From positions 227,424,777-227,488,776 of the forward strand of contig CM071568.1 in the NCBI GenBank assembly GCA_036426205.1: a stretch of 64,000 nucleotides of DNA, given 5' to 3'. The DNA comes from Ascaphus truei (Eukaryota > Chordata > Amphibia > Anura > Ascaphidae). The notes under the pieces are model-generated. The model was not told where the DNA came from. It saw only the letters and a list, made by a program, of their open reading frames with translations, and made no database searches. Shown piece by piece: positions 61,345 to 64,000 of this stretch; within the stretch, counting starts at the first letter, position 1; each line of letters begins with the position of its first letter. The position numbers and the translations under genes are program-made.

Positions 61345-64000
61345 CATGTACACTCTGAATAAAAGTTGTTTTAAAAATAATTTTTATTGTGCTGATGTTT
61401 GCGCCGAGAGAGCAGCGGATCTCTCTCTGCTGCAAACACAACTCGCCAGGGGACGGCTTCTCGGCAGTTTCTCGCCAGGCAGCCGTCCCGCCACCGGTTA
61501 CACGCCATTTCATCAAATGGTGGTGGCTAATTCATTCGCCAGGGATTCGCCCTTACAGCATACAGACAGTTTAACTCGCCAAAAACATGGCGAATTCCTA
61601 AAATGGCGAATGCATTTTTTCGCTGCTTACTGCATGATACCCTAAATGAGGGATTTATATATTCACCATTCAGTTAGTCCCAATACCATATCCATATCTA
61701 TGCTCTATGGTGATTACATATTTAGCTAGTTAATATATGATAATATTTAGAAGGACCGTATTGACCGTAGGGGCGGCCTATGTAGAGAGATCACATTCCT
61801 AAATTATTACACAATCAGGATACAATCATTACCCCAGAGAACTTATACATCTAGCAACCTAGACTCATATGTCATTGTGGTTTATTATGCTACTTATGCG
61901 CATTTGTTATGTACATGGTTAATCCCAATTCTGCTGATACTTTCTAATATACTACATCTGCTCTGGTGTTCTGTCCTGTTTCAAGTGTTGTTATATGAGT
62001 ACTGATTAGTATAGTACTGGGACTCTCATGATATTGTAGAGAGATGCCTGTCAGAGATCACAGGCATGCACTATTCATTTTATCTAACACAACAATGAAT
62101 AAAATGTTGTGTTTTTGTCTCCTAATTATGATTAGGAACATAGTGGGATAAGATTAATAGGGACGCTTAAATTGTACTAAACACGCCCCGAATCCCGCCC
62201 CCAGGAGGGGTATATAAACCCTATTTACGGGAGTACATGTACACTCCTCCCCCTTGAAGAAGTGCCGGTTGGCGGCGCGAAACGATCGTCAGGTTGTTGG
62301 CGACGCACTGACTGATGACGTCAGCCTTTTTGGAGTAGTATGCCGGGCAAGACACTAAGCAGACGCCGGACAAACGGTTGTAAGAATTCCGGTACCTAAA
62401 GGGATTTCACTGCGTAGCTTCTTTAGTATTTAGCTTTTTTAATTTCAGAGCTGTTATTATCATATAGCATCCTGCGCTTAATAGGGATATTAACCCCTGT
62501 ATGGCAGGAATAACTACCTGCTAGACACAAGCTCAGTTGTTTCACACATAAGCATATATATGGTGTGTGACAGCTACATTTGTGTCAGTTATATGACTAC
62601 TGGTTACAGCATTGAAACACAACACTGTGTGACCTGTACCTTACTGATACACTGTGGCAAGCGTTATTTTGAGAAAGTCATTGCTTACATATAGGCATAT
62701 ATGCCTTTTTGTTGTGTATATATACTCTATTCAACTCATTGGGAGTATTCATGTGAATATTACAGATAATCTGACTACATTACACCCTGAGTTGTCACCA
62801 ACTATAGTCTCTGTGATTAATTGTTCTTGCTTAAATGTCCTGTGAACGAGCATATAACTACCTCATTTATACATACCTGTAGGTGTCGATCAATAATTTG
62901 ATATTAGCGACACCCTATCATCACAAACTATAAGGTATTGTTGTACATCATTATGTGTTCACTGGAACAAGGATACATACATATATATACTATATGAATG
63001 GTCCACAAATAAGGCATACTTCAGTGGTTTTAGATGATTTTAATATTTTTTTTTGCACCTAGAAGAGTTATAAGTATATAATAACATTTTATTGTTTTTG
63101 GGTTTCTATCCCCCCTTGCTATTGCATCAAGTGTATGCTGGGACCTATTAGTTCCCTCACTACTGTTTGCTTTACTATAGGCTGAGTGCAAATCAGTGGG
63201 TTTCTTTTCTGTGACCATTCTTGGCCATTTGATAAACGTATATGTTATTCCCCATGCACTGCCATTATGTTTATACTATTGAATATTAAGGTTGAACTGT
63301 GATGATATCCCCTTTATTTAGAAGTCCAGGAATGGCCTTTGTTTTCTGTCCGGGACTCCAGGTGCAGAATGGACCTTAATGGCCGAAAAAGCAGGCAGTA
63401 ATTAAGGCATAGTCGGGGTCACAGACAGAGGTCAGAGGCAGGTGACAATGTAGCTTAGTTGTCAGGGTCACAGGGTCAGCAGCGATGAGGTAGGACAACG
63501 TATTTCTGCTACCTGGTGATACAGTAGGTGTGGGGATCTCCTAATGCCAGGTATAAACATGACCTACTGTAACTTAACAGCGTTATGTCTTGTGTTTACT
63601 TGAAAGGATTGCTGTGGATATGCGTTGAGGTAGTTCACATCTCTTTTGCATATCATTAGCACTAGCGTCCATTAAAGTTTATGGATTGACACCACTTAAT
63701 GCATTGCTTTAAAGATCCTCGTTAGCACTTAACAAGATGTTAACTGCAGATAACGTCTCATTAAGTCCCTAACTGAACTTTGTGGATCTGCTCCCTTGGT
63801 CTATAAACCAAATTGCTAACACACTGTGTACTGGCATGTGATGTTATAGAAATATCCTTCTCCCTGCACTTCCATGCAGCCACTTACAGTACGGTACTTT
63901 AAAGGCTACAAACAGGCTACAAACAGGTAACAATACCCATGGTACAGGTGTGTCAAGTGTATAAATAATACAGTCTTTAAATTGTATTTAGTGAAAACCC
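61345..64000. other. No gene recognised
   Basis: AT-rich sequence with no exon that I can identify. It includes 'cttgaagaagtgccggttgg' and 'gcgaaacgatcgtcagg' near 62254-62300, a motif pair resembling parts of 22960-23000, 37970-38000 and 51758-51790, probably a dispersed repeat. It may be NEK11 intron. Confidence 0.45.

Noticed and set aside
62254..62330. Possible hammerhead ribozyme ('gcgaaacgatcg' and 'ctgatga')
   Set aside because: The GAAA and CTGATGA elements are in the wrong order and lack the required stems.
55290..64000. NEK11 coding exons
   Set aside because: No kinase motif (glycine loop, HRD or DFG) was found on the plus strand; the gene, if present, lies further on.

Overview
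The window is vertebrate nuclear DNA, most likely from an amphibian and probably a frog. It has vertebrate gene content, long introns, and very dense cut-and-paste DNA transposon debris (hAT, Tc1/mariner, pogo/Tigger-like, Harbinger-like and foldback families) together with L1/Tx1-like and CR1/L2-like LINE fragments. No prokaryotic, plasmid or viral genes were seen. The species call is inference.

Layout. (1) 1-23.6 kb, plus strand: the 3' half of ATP2C1, the Golgi Ca2+/Mn2+ P-type ATPase SPCA1. Twelve coding exons are recognisable, running from the nucleotide-binding domain to the stop codon at 23596-23598. The six upstream exons (4659-13126) carry many single-base indels. The six downstream exons (17787-23598) are intact. 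(2) 23.6-40.6 kb: ATP2C1 3' UTR, then intergenic DNA holding a broken L1/Tx1-like LINE, a LINE tail and several MITEs. (3) 40.6-53.5 kb, minus strand: ASTE1, an XPG/FEN1-like nuclease, with four coding exons totalling 668 codons. Its introns hold a decayed Tc1-like element and other repeats. (4) About 55.0-55.3 kb: a CpG-rich segment with two perfect TGACGTCA sites, probably the ASTE1 promoter. By vertebrate synteny (ATP2C1-ASTE1-NEK11) it may be shared with a divergent NEK11. (5) 55.3-64 kb: no recognisable coding exon; nested repeats, possibly the first NEK11 intron.

The most important observation concerns sequence quality. Bases 1-785 and about 15543-16490 are two versions of the same sequence, the first clean and the second full of indels. 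All ATP2C1 exons lying between them show indels of one or a few bases with protein otherwise conserved, and a 2 kb stretch of noisy polypurine sequence lies there too. This looks like an uncorrected long-read segment or false duplication in the assembly rather than a pseudogene. I found no new defence, biosynthetic or regulatory system. The biological interest lies in nested transposons with clean target-site duplications, long inverted repeats, and the possible bidirectional promoter.
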